Shown: positions 5,907-12,770 of the stretch, one piece after another
How positions within the stretch are numbered: the stretch's first letter is position 1
How the letters are laid out: each line of letters begins with the position of its first letter
Assembly (NCBI GenBank): GCA_028694115.1
Contig: JAQUUB010000118.1
Coordinates: 1-12,896 of the forward strand
DNA from: Lachnospiraceae bacterium
Lineage (GTDB): Bacteria; Bacillota_A; Clostridia; Lachnospirales; Lachnospiraceae
Direction of reading: 5' to 3'
Length of the DNA: 12,896 nucleotides
The notes under the pieces: model-generated
The model's input: the letters and a program-made list of their open reading frames with translations, nothing else
What the model was told of the DNA's origin: nothing
The model's database searches: none
Program-made: the position numbers and the translations under genes

Positions 5907-8582
5907 ATGAAAAAATTAAAACAAAAAACAATTCTATTCATTGTAATACTTTTTACTACCATTTTACTAGTGTTGTCTTTATTAATTATGTGTTCTTCCA
6001 ATACCGATTCCATAGAGTTTCAAAAAAGCACTTTAAATAAACTCGAATTTAATAAACTATGTAATGATTTTCATTCCTCCGTTGAGCTTTTAACTACTAA
6101 CGCTCGTCTTTTTGTTGTTACCCAAAATTCACAGTATCTATTCGACTATTTTGATGAATATGAGACCAGCCAGAAAAAAATTGAAGAAGTCGAAACCTAT
6201 TTATCCAACTATTCTGATGATATTAAATCCTTTAATTTTAGTAGAATGAAAGAAAAACTAGACCATATCCATCAAATAGACCTATACGGCATGAAATTAG
6301 TAATCTCAGAAACAAAAAATACATCTTTAAATTATCCAAAAGAACTAACTAATTATAAACTTTCTTTAAAAGATCAGTCTGCTTCCAAAAAGCAACGGAA
6401 AAATATAGCTTTAGGATTACTATATAGTAAAGACTATTCCATTGATCGTACTTCCTTCCATCATTTATTATCCCTCATAGAAAATGATATTTCAAATATT
6501 CTTTTAAACGATTTATTAATTCAAAAGAAGAAAATGATAACCAATAAAATAACGATACTTTTGATTGTATTAATCATTTATATATTAATAATCGCCTGCT
6601 TCCTTTTTGTTTATTTATATTCTTTGCTACCGATTAGGACATACACCCATATGATTCAAAATTTTTCACTGGATCATCCCGGTGACTTTGAGTTATCCCC
6701 TAATGGTTCCTATGAAACCACCGTATTAGCCAATAAATTCAATGAAATTTCAAATGTTTTATCTACTGTTATTGATGATTCTCATGACAAAACAGAATTT
6801 CTAAGTAATATGTCCCACGAAATCCGTACCTCCATGAATACAATTCTTGGAATCAGTGAACTTATGAATTCTGAAGACTCTGAAGCTAAGCTAAAAGAAT
6901 ATACCGTTGATATCAATCATGCCTCTCACTATTTACTATCCGTTATCAATGATATTTTAGATATTACCCGTATCGATTCGGGACATGCAAAGATTGTTGA
7001 GCGAACCTATTCTTCTTATGACTTATTTAGTGGAATTGTACATATGTCTTGTTTGTCGTCACAGAAGGAAAAAATAAAGTTTATTGCAGAGCTTTCTGAT
7101 ACGATACCTTCTATCTGTATTGGGGATGATGTTCGCATAAGGCAGATTCTGATGAATCTTATTTCAAATGCCATAAAGTATACAAAGGAAGGATATGTTA
7201 AGTTTAAAGTAGAGTGTGAATATAGCCTCAAAAATTATGTGAACTACACGTTTTCAATCGAAGACACTGGAATTGGCATTGACAAAAAAGACATTCCAAA
7301 ACTTTTTCATTCTTATGTACGATTAGATAATTCTGAGACTCAAAGAACGGAAGGTACTGGACTCGGTCTTTTTCTTACAAAAAAATATGTAAATCTTATG
7401 GGTGGAAATATTACATTTACAAGTGAACTCTCAAAAGGTTCTATTTTTGTGATTACTTTAACACAAAAAGTAGTAGATTCTACTTTTATGCGTAACATTG
7501 AAAATAAGCTGAAAAGTTATCATAAGGAGCCCTCGTTCCTTGCACCTACAGCAAAAATCTTAGTTGTAGATGATCATCCAATCAATATAAAGGTAGCTTC
7601 CGGTTTATTACAAAAATACCAAATTGTTGCTGATTTTGCTACAAATGGAGAGGAAGCCCTCTTTCATACAGAAATTCTACCTTACGACATTATTTTTCTT
7701 GATCAAATGATGCCTGATTTATCAGGAATTGAAACTGCTGACTTAATGAAAGAACAATTTTCCAAAAATAAAAATGGTAAAACTCCTATAATTATTGCAT
7801 TAACTGCCTCCGTTTCGCCAGAAAGTAAACAAGATTTTTATAGTCATGGTTTTGTTGATATTCTTAATAAACCTCTGAACCAAAAGGAACTAGAACAGAC
7901 TCTGCTAAAACACCTTCCTAAAGAGAAGATTGAACATACGAAAGAATTACATCTGAAAACTGAACGATTGAAAGATTCTCTACCGTGTATTGAAGGAATC
8001 GATAGGAATGTATCGCTCGAATACTGCGACCATAATTTAAAAATATTTCAGAGTCTTTTGCATACTTTTCAAACTACTGGTGAGATTAAGATTCCCATAA
8101 TTAAAAATTACCTAAGTACAGAAGAATATACAAAATTAAAAATTGAAATACACGGTTTGAAAAGTAGTAGTTTTTCTATTGGCGCTATTAATCTATCAAA
8201 CCAGGCAGATATACTAGAAAAGATATTAAAAAAAGAATATCATTCTCTTATCAATAATTATGTAGTTTCTTTGCTTGATTCCTACGAGAAGTTACTTTAT
8301 AATATCAGCAAATATCTAGATTCTATTAGTATAGAAACAAAAAAAATCCCCCTAGAAAGAGAGGATTTTTCACAAAGAATCCATGCATTGAAAACACTAA
8401 TATCTAACTATCATATTAATCAGGCTTATGAAGAATTAGAAACAATCAATTCCTATGAGGCGAATGAAAATATAAATTTTACCAAAGAATTGAAGGTTCT
8501 TTATAACTGCCTAAATAATTGTAACTATGATACTTGTATTAAAATATGTGAAGAAATGATTCACAATTTAGAGATCCTTTGA
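5907..8582 (+). CDS. Membrane-bound hybrid sensor histidine kinase with receiver and HPt domains
   Basis: An 891-residue phosphorelay kinase. ATG 5907 is chosen because GAGGT lies six bases upstream; a TTG at 5895 overlaps that site. A first membrane helix (about 9-29) and a second (about 212-239) enclose an external, mostly helical sensor of about 180 residues resembling CHASE3/four-helix-bundle sensors; its ligand is unknown. The HisKA domain has FLSNMSHEIR with His304; the ATPase domain has the N-box SNAIKYT, DTGIGI (453-458) and GTGLGLFLTKKY. A receiver follows with Asp555/Asp556, acceptor Asp599 (FLDQMMP) and Lys655, then an HPt domain with His749 (HGLKSSS). About 80 further C-terminal residues are unassigned. 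The usual HEIRTPMN is HEIRTSMN here (Ser309). Divergent from the HD-GYP regulator; its 3' end overlaps the receiver gene at 8568 by 15 bp. The output partner is not encoded in the same protein. Confidence 0.95.
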   Translation: MKKLKQKTILFIVILFTTILLVLSLLIMCSSNTDSIEFQKSTLNKLEFNKLCNDFHSSVELLTTNARLFVVTQNSQYLFDYFDEYETSQKKIEEVETYLSNYSDDIKSFNFSRMKEKLDHIHQIDLYGMKLVISETKNTSLNYPKELTNYKLSLKDQSASKKQRKNIALGLLYSKDYSIDRTSFHHLLSLIENDISNILLNDLLIQKKKMITNKITILLIVLIIYILIIACFLFVYLYSLLPIRTYTHMIQNFSLDHPGDFELSPNGSYETTVLANKFNEISNVLSTVIDDSHDKTEFLSNMSHEIRTSMNTILGISELMNSEDSEAKLKEYTVDINHASHYLLSVINDILDITRIDSGHAKIVERTYSSYDLFSGIVHMSCLSSQKEKIKFIAELSDTIPSICIGDDVRIRQILMNLISNAIKYTKEGYVKFKVECEYSLKNYVNYTFSIEDTGIGIDKKDIPKLFHSYVRLDNSETQRTEGTGLGLFLTKKYVNLMGGNITFTSELSKGSIFVITLTQKVVDSTFMRNIENKLKSYHKEPSFLAPTAKILVVDDHPINIKVASGLLQKYQIVADFATNGEEALFHTEILPYDIIFLDQMMPDLSGIETADLMKEQFSKNKNGKTPIIIALTASVSPESKQDFYSHGFVDILNKPLNQKELEQTLLKHLPKEKIEHTKELHLKTERLKDSLPCIEGIDRNVSLEYCDHNLKIFQSLLHTFQTTGEIKIPIIKNYLSTEEYTKLKIEIHGLKSSSFSIGAINLSNQADILEKILKKEYHSLINNYVVSLLDSYEKLLYNISKYLDSISIETKKIPLEREDFSQRIHALKTLISNYHINQAYEELETINSYEANENINFTKELKVLYNCLNNCNYDTCIKICEEMIHNLEIL

Positions 8583-8978
8583 TTTTATTAGTTTACGGTA
8601 CTCTGCAAGCTCCAATTGCATGTTGAGTCTTGCAAACATAATTTCATGAGTAAAAGGCTTACGTATAAAATCCGCTGCACCCAAGCTGAATCCCTTCGCT
8701 TCACTCACAATTGTGGAATCTGTTGTAATAATAATAACAGGAATTTCTTTTGTTTCAGGATTCGCTTTAATTCTTTCTAAGCATTCATAACCATCCATAT
8801 CAAGCATATAAATGTCTAATAAAATGATATCTGGTTTTACTGTTTTTAGGATTTCTAAAGCCTGTGCTCCTGATATCGCTGGAATCACAAAGTATTTATC
8901 TCCAATTACATATCTTGCCTGCTCTAAAATTGTCGGCATATCATCTACTACCATAATCTTCTTTTTGTCAATTTTCAT
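8568..8978 (-). CDS. Stand-alone receiver-domain response regulator
   Basis: A 136-residue protein that is a single receiver domain with no DNA-binding or enzymatic output. Conserved positions are present: acidic pocket Asp12/Asp13 (VVDDMP), phospho-acceptor Asp55 (IILLDIYM), Thr85/Thr86 (IIITTD) and Lys107 (RKPF). Such proteins act as CheY-like or Spo0F-like relay intermediates or by protein binding. The start ATG at 8978 follows GGAGG by seven bases. It lies 32 bp after the VWA gene on the same strand, so it is probably the third gene of the moxR-VWA operon, and it converges on the hybrid kinase with a 15-bp 3' overlap. It is recognisably similar to the receiver half of the HD-GYP regulator at 4587-5645. 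Phosphorylation by the neighbouring kinase is inferred from position. Confidence 0.93.
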   Translation of the reverse strand: MKIDKKKIMVVDDMPTILEQARYVIGDKYFVIPAISGAQALEILKTVKPDIILLDIYMLDMDGYECLERIKANPETKEIPVIIITTDSTIVSEAKGFSLGAADFIRKPFTHEIMFARLNMQLELAEYRKLIKSKDL

Positions 8979-9010
8979 AAATTGTCCTCCAGTAAATTCC
9001 GGCCATTATC

Positions 9011-10216
9011 TTACATCATCAACTGACTCATTGCAGATTTCAAACCATCTACACTAAGTTTATACATCGGAAGCAATCCCTTAATTACAGTTTCTGCTTC
9101 TCTCCATGGAGCATTTCCCGGCGCCATCTTGGGATTAAGCCACACGATTTTCTTGTAATGCCTTTTCATCAGATTTAACCATTTTAAACCTGACAATCCA
9201 TTATTAGGCCCTCTGTAATTACCTGTGTCGGAATATAATTCTTCTGGAGCCATAGCCGCATCACCAACTATGATAACCTTATAATTATTATCTAAATTTC
9301 GGAATAACCAATCGGTCTCCACCCAATCACCATTTTCACATTCAGGGGATTTGTAAACATGAGAATAAATACAATTATGAAAATAATAAGTTTTGACATC
9401 CTTATAATGATTTGACTTATTGACTGATTGAAATAACTCATTTAATAAATCGCAATAAGGAATCATTGTTCCGCCAGAATCCATTAACAATAATAATTTA
9501 ACTGTATTCTTCCTCGGACGGTCAAATACGATTTTTAAGTAGCCACCATTATTACAGGTCGCATCAATCGTTTGTTCCAAATCGAACTCATTTTTTGGAA
9601 TATCCAGTCTTGTTGAAAACTGACGTAGTCTTCGCAAAGCTACTTGGAACTGGCGATTATCTAAAATCCTATCGTTTCTAAAATCCCTGAATTTCCTCTC
9701 ACCAATGACTTCAAAAGCTGATTGATACCCAGTCGTACCACCGATCCTTATACCACCTAAATTGCCACCCATATTTCCAAAGGAAGTTTTCCCCATCGTT
9801 CCGATCCAGGTTGCCCCACCATTGTGTTCCGAATCCTGTTGTTTCTTTTTTTCCTGATATGCTTCTTTTGTCTTATCAGCATCCATATGTTCTTCTACCT
9901 GATTTAGATAATTTCTTTTTTCTTCCATTTCAGCTGCATACAAATCTGCCATATCTGTTTTATCTAACCATCGTAACATACGGTCTGTAATATCATCGGT
10001 ATCACCTTTAATTCCTTTAAAATACTCATCAAAGATCATATCGAATTTATCAAATTCCGTCTCTGACTTTACCAATATCATTTTGGATATATAATAAAAG
10101 TCAGTCAAGCTGCTATTGCAAAGACCCTTGTCCAATGCTTCAATTAATGTAAGCCACTCCCCTAATGATACTTTTAACCCCTTTTCTCTTAAAAAATAAA
10201 AGAAACCTGAGAACAT
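9011..10216 (-). CDS. VWA-domain (CoxE-like) protein, partner of the MoxR ATPase
   Basis: A 401-residue protein with no signal peptide or membrane helix, so probably cytosolic. Order: helical N-terminal domain (1-95), charged coiled-coil-like stretch (95-131), Gly-rich linker (133-163), the block ALRRLRQF (193-200), then a VWA-type domain from about 235 (LLLLMDSGGTM, YYFHNCIY, YKVIIVGDAAM, KKIVWLNP) to the end. This layout matches a widespread family of VWA proteins encoded beside MoxR ATPases. The metal-site motif is DSGGT (Asp246-Thr250) rather than DxSxS; relatives I recall have DVGGS, so the change is a family trait with an added Ser-to-Thr. Known MoxR-VWA pairs act as chaperone-like systems for maturation of other proteins; the client here is unknown. 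Start ATG 10216 follows GGAGG; it begins 24 bp after moxR. Confidence 0.88.
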   Translation of the reverse strand: MFSGFFYFLREKGLKVSLGEWLTLIEALDKGLCNSSLTDFYYISKMILVKSETEFDKFDMIFDEYFKGIKGDTDDITDRMLRWLDKTDMADLYAAEMEEKRNYLNQVEEHMDADKTKEAYQEKKKQQDSEHNGGATWIGTMGKTSFGNMGGNLGGIRIGGTTGYQSAFEVIGERKFRDFRNDRILDNRQFQVALRRLRQFSTRLDIPKNEFDLEQTIDATCNNGGYLKIVFDRPRKNTVKLLLLMDSGGTMIPYCDLLNELFQSVNKSNHYKDVKTYYFHNCIYSHVYKSPECENGDWVETDWLFRNLDNNYKVIIVGDAAMAPEELYSDTGNYRGPNNGLSGLKWLNLMKRHYKKIVWLNPKMAPGNAPWREAETVIKGLLPMYKLSVDGLKSAMSQLMM

Positions 10217-10240
10217 ATTTCCTCCGTTCTGCCTAATCCA

Positions 10241-11050
10241 TTAAATCCTATGTTTTAATATTTCTAAATCTTCATCCTTTTTAACAATGACTCCTACAAA
10301 AGGTAACTCTTTTTGAATTTCCTCTACTGTAATTCCACCCACCATTAATGCCTGAATCCAATCAATTAATTCTGATGTACTTGGTTTCTTTCTAATATCC
10401 CGAATCTCTCTAATACGATAAAAAGAATCCATCGCAGCTTTTAATAAATTTTCTTCGACATGATCAAAATGGGTCTTAACAATCTCTTCCATTAATGCTG
10501 CTTCTGGAAAGTCGATATAATGAAAAATACATCTTCTTAAAAATGCATCTGGCAATTCTTTTTCTGCATTCGAAGTAATAATCACAATCGGTCTATATTT
10601 GGTCTTAATCGTCTTTTGAGTTTCATGAATATAAAATTCCATTTGGTCAAGTTCCCATAATAAATCATTTGGGAATTCCAAATCTGCCTTATCAATTTCA
10701 TCAATCAAAAGAATTACCTGTTCGTCTGAATTAAAAGCTTCTCCCAGCTTTCCGAACTTAATATATCTTGCAATATCTTCAACTCCCTCTTCACCGAACT
10801 GGCTGTCATACAATCGTTGAACCGTATCATACACATATAACCCGTCCTGCGCTTTTGTTGTTGATTTTATATTCCATATTAAAATCTTTTTGTTTAAGGA
10901 TTCTGCAACTGCTCTTGCAAGCATTGTTTTTCCTGTTCCTGGTTCTCCTTTTATTAAAAGAGGCTTTTGAAGTGTAATCGCTACATTTACAGAAGCCATT
11001 AATTCTTTCGATGCTACATACTGATTGGTACTTTTAAAAGTCTGCTCCAT
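10241..11050 (-). CDS. MoxR-family AAA+ ATPase
   Basis: A 269-residue single-AAA protein of the MoxR group (helix-2-insert clade), expected to form a ring that remodels or activates client proteins together with a VWA partner. Motifs: Walker A GEPGTGKT (35-42, Lys41), Walker B VILLIDEID (112-120, Asp117/Glu118), sensor-1 TSN (159-161) and the arginine-finger segment DAFLRRC (168-174). The C-terminal helical lid contains RDIRKKPSTSELIDWI, the conserved sensor-2 area of this group. The start ATG at 11050 follows AAGGA by about eight bases. It is the first gene of a minus-strand operon with the VWA gene (24-bp gap) and then the receiver gene (32-bp gap), and is divergent from metF. The client protein cannot be told from sequence. 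Confidence 0.92.
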   Translation of the reverse strand: MEQTFKSTNQYVASKELMASVNVAITLQKPLLIKGEPGTGKTMLARAVAESLNKKILIWNIKSTTKAQDGLYVYDTVQRLYDSQFGEEGVEDIARYIKFGKLGEAFNSDEQVILLIDEIDKADLEFPNDLLWELDQMEFYIHETQKTIKTKYRPIVIITSNAEKELPDAFLRRCIFHYIDFPEAALMEEIVKTHFDHVEENLLKAAMDSFYRIREIRDIRKKPSTSELIDWIQALMVGGITVEEIQKELPFVGVIVKKDEDLEILKHRI

Positions 11051-11081
11051 GTGTTTTTCCTTCCACTTACTTCTCTATAAA

Positions 11082-11142
11082 ATTTACTTGCTTAATCTTC
11101 TAACCTTATGTTACGATATTCTCATTGTAAAAGCAAGCAAAT
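11082..11142. promoter_or_regulatory. Inverted repeat across the metF / moxR divergent promoter region
   Basis: ATTTACTTGCTT (11082-11093) is mirrored by AAGCAAGCAAAT (11131-11142), 11 of 12 positions matching, with 37 bp between. Each arm carries a TTGCTT that can serve as a -35: for metF on the plus strand, and for moxR on the minus strand (11140-11135, 16 bp, TATCGT at 11118-11113). The two -10 candidates overlap, so the promoters may exclude one another. The left arm is upstream of the expected metF start, so this is a DNA-level feature, not an RNA hairpin. Confidence 0.4.
11088..11117 (+). promoter_or_regulatory. Candidate sigma-A promoter of metF
   Basis: -35 TTGCTT (11088-11093), 18-bp spacer, -10 TACGAT (11112-11117). 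The start would be near 11124, downstream of the in-frame ATG at 11108, which supports the later start codon at 11168. Both boxes are imperfect. Confidence 0.5.
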
Positions 11143-11167
11143 CATATGGGAAAGAGGATGTATTTAT

Positions 11168-12025
11168 ATGATAAAAGATATCTTTAAGAATAAAAAACCT
11201 GTTTTTTCTTTTGAAGTTTTTCCGCCTAAAAAGGATGATGAATTTGAAGCAGTTTATGATATATTAGACCAGCTTGTATTATTGTCTCCAGACTTTATAA
11301 GTGTAACCTATGGAGCAGGTGGTAGTAATTCAAAAAAGAATTTAGAAATAGCATCTTACATTCAAAATAAGTGCCACATAGAAGCACTTGCTCATCTTAC
11401 ATCCGTAGGACTTAATAGAGAAGAATTGACAAAGAGCTACGAGGATTTATTAGAACATCATGTGCAGAATATTTTAGCACTTAGAGGTGACCGTCCTGCA
11501 CTGATGACAGATGAACAGTTTCATAACCGCTCTTTTATTCATGCTTCCGAAATGATAGAATATCTAAAATCAAATACTGATTTTACGGTAGCTGGTGCCT
11601 GTTATCCCGAAAAGCATTTTGAATCTCCTTCTCTTGAAAAAGATTTAGACTATTTGCAAGAAAAAGTGAGTGCAGGAACTGATTTTCTAATATCACAGCT
11701 TTTCTTTGATAATGAACATTTCTTCCGTTTCCAGGATTTATGTGCAAAGAAAAATATACAGGTACCTATTTCTGCCGGAATCATGCCTATTACCTCCGCA
11801 AAGCAATTAGGTACTACGGTTTCACTTTCTGGTTCTTCTGTTCCAAAATCACTTGCCGATATCATTGCTAATCATGGGGATCATCCATCTGATATGAAAA
11901 AAGCAGGAATCGATTTTGCCATCTGTCAAATACAGGATTTATTATCTCATGGAGTAGATGGAATTCACATTTATACCATGAACAAACCAGATATTGCTTC
12001 AAAAATTATAGATGCTGTAAGATAA
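11168..12025 (+). CDS. metF: Methylenetetrahydrofolate reductase
   Basis: FAD-dependent TIM-barrel enzyme that reduces 5,10-methylene-THF to 5-methyl-THF, supplying methyl groups for methionine synthesis (or one-carbon metabolism in anaerobes). I choose ATG 11168 (285 aa): it is preceded by AGAGGA and begins MIKDIFKNKKPVFSFEVFPP, matching family N-termini; the upstream in-frame ATG 11108 would add 20 unlikely residues. Motifs: FSFEVFPPK with catalytic Glu16, YGAGGS (48-53), HLTSVG, ALRGDRP with Asp108, VAGACYPEKHFES (141-153), ISQLFFD with Gln177 and PISAGIMPIT. No MetV-like partner gene lies next to it, and no S-box or T-box leader is seen in the short 5' region. Divergent from moxR; ends in a strong bidirectional terminator. 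Confidence 0.95.
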   Translation: MIKDIFKNKKPVFSFEVFPPKKDDEFEAVYDILDQLVLLSPDFISVTYGAGGSNSKKNLEIASYIQNKCHIEALAHLTSVGLNREELTKSYEDLLEHHVQNILALRGDRPALMTDEQFHNRSFIHASEMIEYLKSNTDFTVAGACYPEKHFESPSLEKDLDYLQEKVSAGTDFLISQLFFDNEHFFRFQDLCAKKNIQVPISAGIMPITSAKQLGTTVSLSGSSVPKSLADIIANHGDHPSDMKKAGIDFAICQIQDLLSHGVDGIHIYTMNKPDIASKIIDAVR

Positions 12026-12038
12026 TTACAAAATTGAA

Positions 12039-12095
12039 AACCCCTCCATCATATTATTCCAAGATACTGTACTTGAATAATATAATAGAGGGGTT
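12039..12095. terminator. Bidirectional terminator between metF and the YbjQ gene
   Basis: A 21-bp stem with two mismatches pairs 12039-12059 with 12075-12095 (AACCCCTC at one end, GAGGGGTT at the other) around a 15-nt loop that can itself pair CAAG with CTTG. On the plus strand it is followed by TTCCTTATTT; on the minus strand the stem runs into TTTTCAATTTTG. It sits between two convergent genes and can serve both. Confidence 0.88.
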
Positions 12096-12124
12096 CCTTA
12101 TTTGTTAATTTTATTCTATTCTTC

Positions 12125-12436
12125 TTACTTGAATTTTACTGCTGTTCCATATGCCATCACTTCTGCTGCCCCTTGCATAACAGCTGCGGATGCATATCTT
12201 ATATTTACAATGGCATCTGCGGATAGTGCTTCTGCTTCCTCTGCCATCCTCTTAGTAGCAAGAGCTCTGGCATCATTCATCATTTCATTATAGGCACTTA
12301 ATTCTCCACCTACTAAGGTTTTAAATCCCTGCGTAATATCTTTTCCGATGTTCTTTGACTGTATGGTACTTCCCTTTACCAGCCCAATCATTTCAAGTTC
12401 TTTTCCTGTAATATAATCAGTATTTACTAATATCAT
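12125..12436 (-). CDS. YbjQ-family (UPF0145) protein
   Basis: A 103-residue small cytosolic protein of the YbjQ family. The family forms pentameric or decameric rings of unsettled function, sometimes annotated as heavy-metal binding. Seen in the sequence: N-terminal TDYITGKEL, GLVKGSTIQSKNIGKDI, KTLVGGELSAY, the helix MMNDARALATKRMAEEAEALSADAIVN (broken here by the reader's eye into helix and strand), and the C-terminal strand EVMAYGTAVKF; all are family hallmarks. I chose ATG 12436; AAGGAG is 11 bases upstream, while the in-frame GTG at 12448 is only two bases from it. The start overlaps the end of the upstream membrane-protein gene by 20 bp, so translation is probably coupled. Last gene of its operon, converging on metF. 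Confidence 0.9.
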   Translation of the reverse strand: MILVNTDYITGKELEMIGLVKGSTIQSKNIGKDITQGFKTLVGGELSAYNEMMNDARALATKRMAEEAEALSADAIVNIRYASAAVMQGAAEVMAYGTAVKFK

Positions 12437-12644
12437 CTTCTTCACCACTCCTTATCTCTTTCAATCTTTCCACTAAAACAAATGCAACTACGCCTGTAGA
12501 TAATATGGAAACTATCAATGCTACTATTTCCACGATCAATGGAATTTCCAATGTAAAAGCAAAAATAAAGAAAATAGAATAATAGACCACCAAAAATATG
12601 GAAATAACAATTGGCGCTATCATTTTCTTCTTGTGTTGATCCAT
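12417..12644 (-). CDS. Small two-helix membrane protein, unknown function
   Basis: A 75-residue protein I do not recognise. The start ATG at 12644 has AGGAGG six bases upstream; an in-frame ATG at 12662 overlaps that ribosome site and is unlikely. A basic N-terminus (MDQHKKK) precedes a hydrophobic stretch (about 9-31, IAPIVISIFLVVYYSIFFIF), a short turn with ETLE-like polar residues near LEIPLIVE, and a second hydrophobic stretch (about 36-57) ending in ERLKEIRSGEEDD. This suggests two membrane helices in a hairpin with a charged tail. It is the first gene of an operon with the YbjQ-family gene, overlapping it by 20 bp, behind a strong promoter covered by inverted repeats. Stable pairing of the two products is possible but not shown. 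Confidence 0.8.
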   Translation of the reverse strand: MDQHKKKMIAPIVISIFLVVYYSIFFIFAFTLEIPLIVEIVALIVSILSTGVVAFVLVERLKEIRSGEEDDISKY

Positions 12645-12672
12645 GTTGTGCCTCCTATGCATCTCTGTCTTT

Positions 12673-12714
12673 CTGTATTACATATATAATACAGTAATAC
12701 AATAAAGATGTCAA
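12673..12714 (-). promoter_or_regulatory. Strong sigma-A promoter with overlapping operator-like dyads
   Basis: Minus-strand -35 TTGACA (12714-12709), 17-bp spacer, -10 TATTAT (12691-12686). Two perfect 8-bp inverted repeats cover the -10 and part of the spacer: CTGTATTA (12673-12680) with TAATACAG (12687-12694), and TGTATTAC (12674-12681) with GTAATACA (12694-12701). Perfect promoter boxes buried under dyads are what one expects of a repressed promoter. The cognate regulator is not identified. Confidence 0.75.
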
Positions 12715-12722
12715 CCTAATTT

Positions 12723-12770
12723 TTACAGTTGCTGCATGTAATTTTCATATTCCTTCTCAATACAACATAA
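12723..12770 (-). other. 3' exon flanking the intron; possible C-terminal end of an interrupted gene
   Basis: Downstream of the predicted intron 3' end, one minus-strand frame reads LCCIEKEYENYMQQL followed by TAA at 12725-12723. A second frame (YVVLRRNMKITCSNCKN, TAG) is also open, so coding is uncertain. The 5' exon needed to decide lies beyond the right edge. Confidence 0.25.

Noticed and set aside
11094..11167. SAM riboswitch or T-box leader before metF
   Set aside because: The leader is only about 45 nt and shows neither S-box helices nor a T-box sequence.
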